Positions 62,522 through 64,000 of a stretch of 64,000 nucleotides of DNA are shown one piece after another (the first letter of the stretch is position 1; every line of letters starts with the position of its first letter). Under the pieces are notes generated by a model. That model had not been told where the DNA came from and did no database searches. It saw only the letters and a program-made list of their open reading frames with translations. Made by a program: the position numbers and the translations under genes. Origin of the DNA: JBBQWZ01 sp043788745 (GTDB lineage: Bacteria; Acidobacteriota; Terriglobia; Bryobacterales; Bryobacteraceae); assembly GCA_043788745.1 (NCBI GenBank), contig JAYVTO010000310.1, positions 1 to 64,000 of the forward strand, in the 5' to 3' direction.

Positions 62522-63739
62522 ATGCAGCGTGTGTTGGTGGTTGGCGGTGGCATTATCGGCTTGGCGACGGCGTTTCGCCTGGGACAGAAATACCGAACCG
62601 CGCGGATCACGGTTCTGGAGAAAGAAACTCGCGTGGGGCAACACCAAACCGGGCACAACTCCGGCGTCCTGCATAGCGGCCTGTACTACAAGCCCGGGTC
62701 ACTGAAGGCGCGGATGGCCGTTGAAGGTATTCGGGAGATGACGCGGTTTTGTGAGGAGAATGAGATTCCGGTTGATATTTGCGGCAAGCTCGTTCTTGCG
62801 GCCGATGACAGCGAAGTCGGTCGGCTCCGCGACCTCGAAACGCGAGGCGCGCAGAACGGGCTGGCAGGCTTGCGCTGGATGACGCCGTCCGAATATCGCG
62901 AGATCGAGCCGCATGCCGGTGGTGTTGCGGCGCTACGCGTTCCGCAAGAGGGCATCGTCGACTACGCCGCGGTGTGCGCGGCACTGGTCCGAAAAATCGA
63001 ACAGCAGGGCAGCCGTGTGGTTACCGGCGCTCGCGTTCAGGCGCTGAAATCAGGTTCTGCCTCAGGCTCGGAATGGACAGCGGTGACGACCGCTGGTGAG
63101 TTCCACGGCGAGTTTCTGGTGAACTGCGCGGGACTGCATTCCGATCGCGTTGCCGAACTTGGCGGCGGGAGCAGGGACGTGCGCATTGTGCCTTTTCGCG
63201 GCGAATATTACAAGATCCGGAAGGAACGCGAATCGCTCGTTCGCCACTTGATCTATCCCGTGCCCGATCCAGGGTTTCCATTTCTTGGTGTGCACTTCAC
63301 ACGCAGGATCCATGGTGGGATCGAAGCAGGACCGAATGCGGTACTCGCGTTTTCACGGGAAGGCTACCGCAAAACAGACTTTCGCCCCGCCGATTTGTGG
63401 GATGCGGTGACGTATGGCGGATTGTGGCGTTTTCTCCGAACGTATCCGCGCATGTGCTTCGATGAACTGCGACGATCGTTCTCTCGCGACTTGTTCTGCA
63501 AGTCGCTGCAGCGCCTGGTTCCAGAGATTCAACCCCAAGATCTTGTGGAAGGCGGATCTGGAGTTCGCGCACAGGCGATGGCTCCGAGCGGCGAACTTCT
63601 GCAGGATTTTCATTTCGTGGAACGTGACCGCGCACTGCACGTAGTGAACGCGCCGAGCCCTGGCGCGACCGCGTCTCTCGCGATCGGCGGCGAGATTGCT
63701 GCGCGGTGCGAAGCTCGACTTGCGCAGTCTGGTGCGTAG
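62522..63739 (+). CDS. lhgO: L-2-hydroxyglutarate oxidase
   Basis: A 405-residue FAD enzyme that oxidises L-2-hydroxyglutarate to 2-oxoglutarate. The FAD motif is VLVVGGGIIGLATAFRLGQK. The family segment GHNSGVLHSGLYYKPGSLKA and GEYYKIRKERESLVRHLIYP, VPDPGFPFLGVHFTRRIHGG follow. DAO-fold C-terminus NAPSPGATASLAIGGEIAAR closes the FAD site. The start ATG 62522 fits; the frame is open from 62426. It is divergent from the unknown fahA-partner gene with 67 bases between. Confidence 0.93.
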   Translation: MQRVLVVGGGIIGLATAFRLGQKYRTARITVLEKETRVGQHQTGHNSGVLHSGLYYKPGSLKARMAVEGIREMTRFCEENEIPVDICGKLVLAADDSEVGRLRDLETRGAQNGLAGLRWMTPSEYREIEPHAGGVAALRVPQEGIVDYAAVCAALVRKIEQQGSRVVTGARVQALKSGSASGSEWTAVTTAGEFHGEFLVNCAGLHSDRVAELGGGSRDVRIVPFRGEYYKIRKERESLVRHLIYPVPDPGFPFLGVHFTRRIHGGIEAGPNAVLAFSREGYRKTDFRPADLWDAVTYGGLWRFLRTYPRMCFDELRRSFSRDLFCKSLQRLVPEIQPQDLVEGGSGVRAQAMAPSGELLQDFHFVERDRALHVVNAPSPGATASLAIGGEIAARCEARLAQSGA

Positions 63740-63769
63740 GCCGCTTGGCGCGGACCGACGCAGGAAGTT

Positions 63770-64000
63770 CTAGCCTTTGGAATCGAGTACGCCGAGCAGT
63801 TTCGCGGCGAACGGCGAGGTGGATTCGTTACGGGCGGTAGGCACCGGCGCGGCGGATGGCGCCGGCTTAGGGCTTGTCGCGGCGACGACGGGCAACTCGG
63901 CCTGGGCGGTTGGCAGCGACTGCGTATCCGGCGCCGGTTCCAGGCGCAGCCAGGTGTCCTTCTTCAGTGCGCTGCGGTTGAGAGCTGAATTGAAAGAGGT
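63770..64000 (-). CDS. C-terminal part of an Ala/Pro-rich protein (continues beyond the window)
   Basis: The last 76 codons of a leftward gene that begins right of 64000. It reads TSFNSALNRSALKKDTWLRL, then a low-complexity Ala/Pro/Thr stretch and ends PFAAKLLGVLDSKG before TAG. The style suggests a secreted or cell-envelope protein tail. No family can be named from this part. Confidence 0.6.
   Translation of the reverse strand, partial: TSFNSALNRSALKKDTWLRLEPAPDTQSLPTAQAELPVVAATSPKPAPSAAPVPTARNESTSPFAAKLLGVLDSKG

Overview
The window looks like chromosomal DNA of a soil-type Acidobacteriota, most like the Bryobacterales/Solibacteres. This is inferred from the mix of gene families and the high GC, not from a marker gene. 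The families include a PEP-CTERM protein, a PEGA-domain Ser/Thr kinase, a tricorn-type protease, an Oar-like TonB receptor, a membrane winged-helix/TPR regulator, several VapBC/HicB/RelE-type toxin-antitoxin loci (some broken), many secreted peptidases, and LigD/Ku end joining. No rRNA, tRNA, CRISPR array, insertion sequence or prophage was recognised.

Layout. 0.2-8.5 kb: PEP-CTERM protein; a translationally coupled acyl-CoA dehydrogenase and crotonase-fold pair; a broken HicB-like gene; a mutarotase-fold protein; a rhodanese; an S9 peptidase; a Uma2 protein; a decayed toxin-antitoxin pair. 8.5-18 kb: B12/radical-SAM protein, a sulfite dehydrogenase fused to cytochrome c, PEGA kinase, tricorn-like protease, IspG. 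18-24.6 kb: VapBC with a candidate operator, a Gfo/Idh/MocA oxidoreductase, an RluA-family protein with an altered active site, and a secreted protein divergent from a winged-helix/TPR regulator. 25-29 kb: a five-gene leftward operon (FAD monooxygenase, YceI, TPR protein, a 46-residue membrane peptide, PQQ-type propeller). 29-36.7 kb: RRM protein, STAS protein, pyruvate kinase, MiaA, LysM lytic transglycosylase, methyltransferase. 36.7-47 kb: an accessory stretch rich in dispersed palindromes and gene remnants (TonB receptor, DUF885, a small relic), with an M24 peptidase, a kexin-like protease, a NarL-type regulator and a redoxin gene carrying an in-frame UGA. 46.4-50.6 kb: a copper-monooxygenase-like cytochrome, a phytoene-dehydrogenase-like flavoprotein and an eight-heme cytochrome. 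50.8-64 kb: AlkA, CpaE-like ATPase, HD-GYP/GAF/GGDEF protein, LigD and Ku, DUF72, fumarylacetoacetase with an unknown partner, LhgO, and a partial gene at the right edge.

The strongest unusual signal is at 43617-44648. An apparently interrupted redoxin gene reads through a TGA in the context W-TGA-P-Y-C. A perfect 7-bp hairpin with a G-starting loop follows 14 nt later, as expected for a selenocysteine codon with a bacterial SECIS. The product would be a secreted thioredoxin-fold selenoprotein (U64-x-x-C67) fused to a DsbD-alpha-like domain. Other notable points are a TonB receptor gene shifted out of frame by a 17-bp tandem duplication, three toxin-antitoxin loci in different states of decay, a family of dispersed GC-rich palindromes, and enzymes that lack textbook catalytic residues (crotonase, RluA-family).
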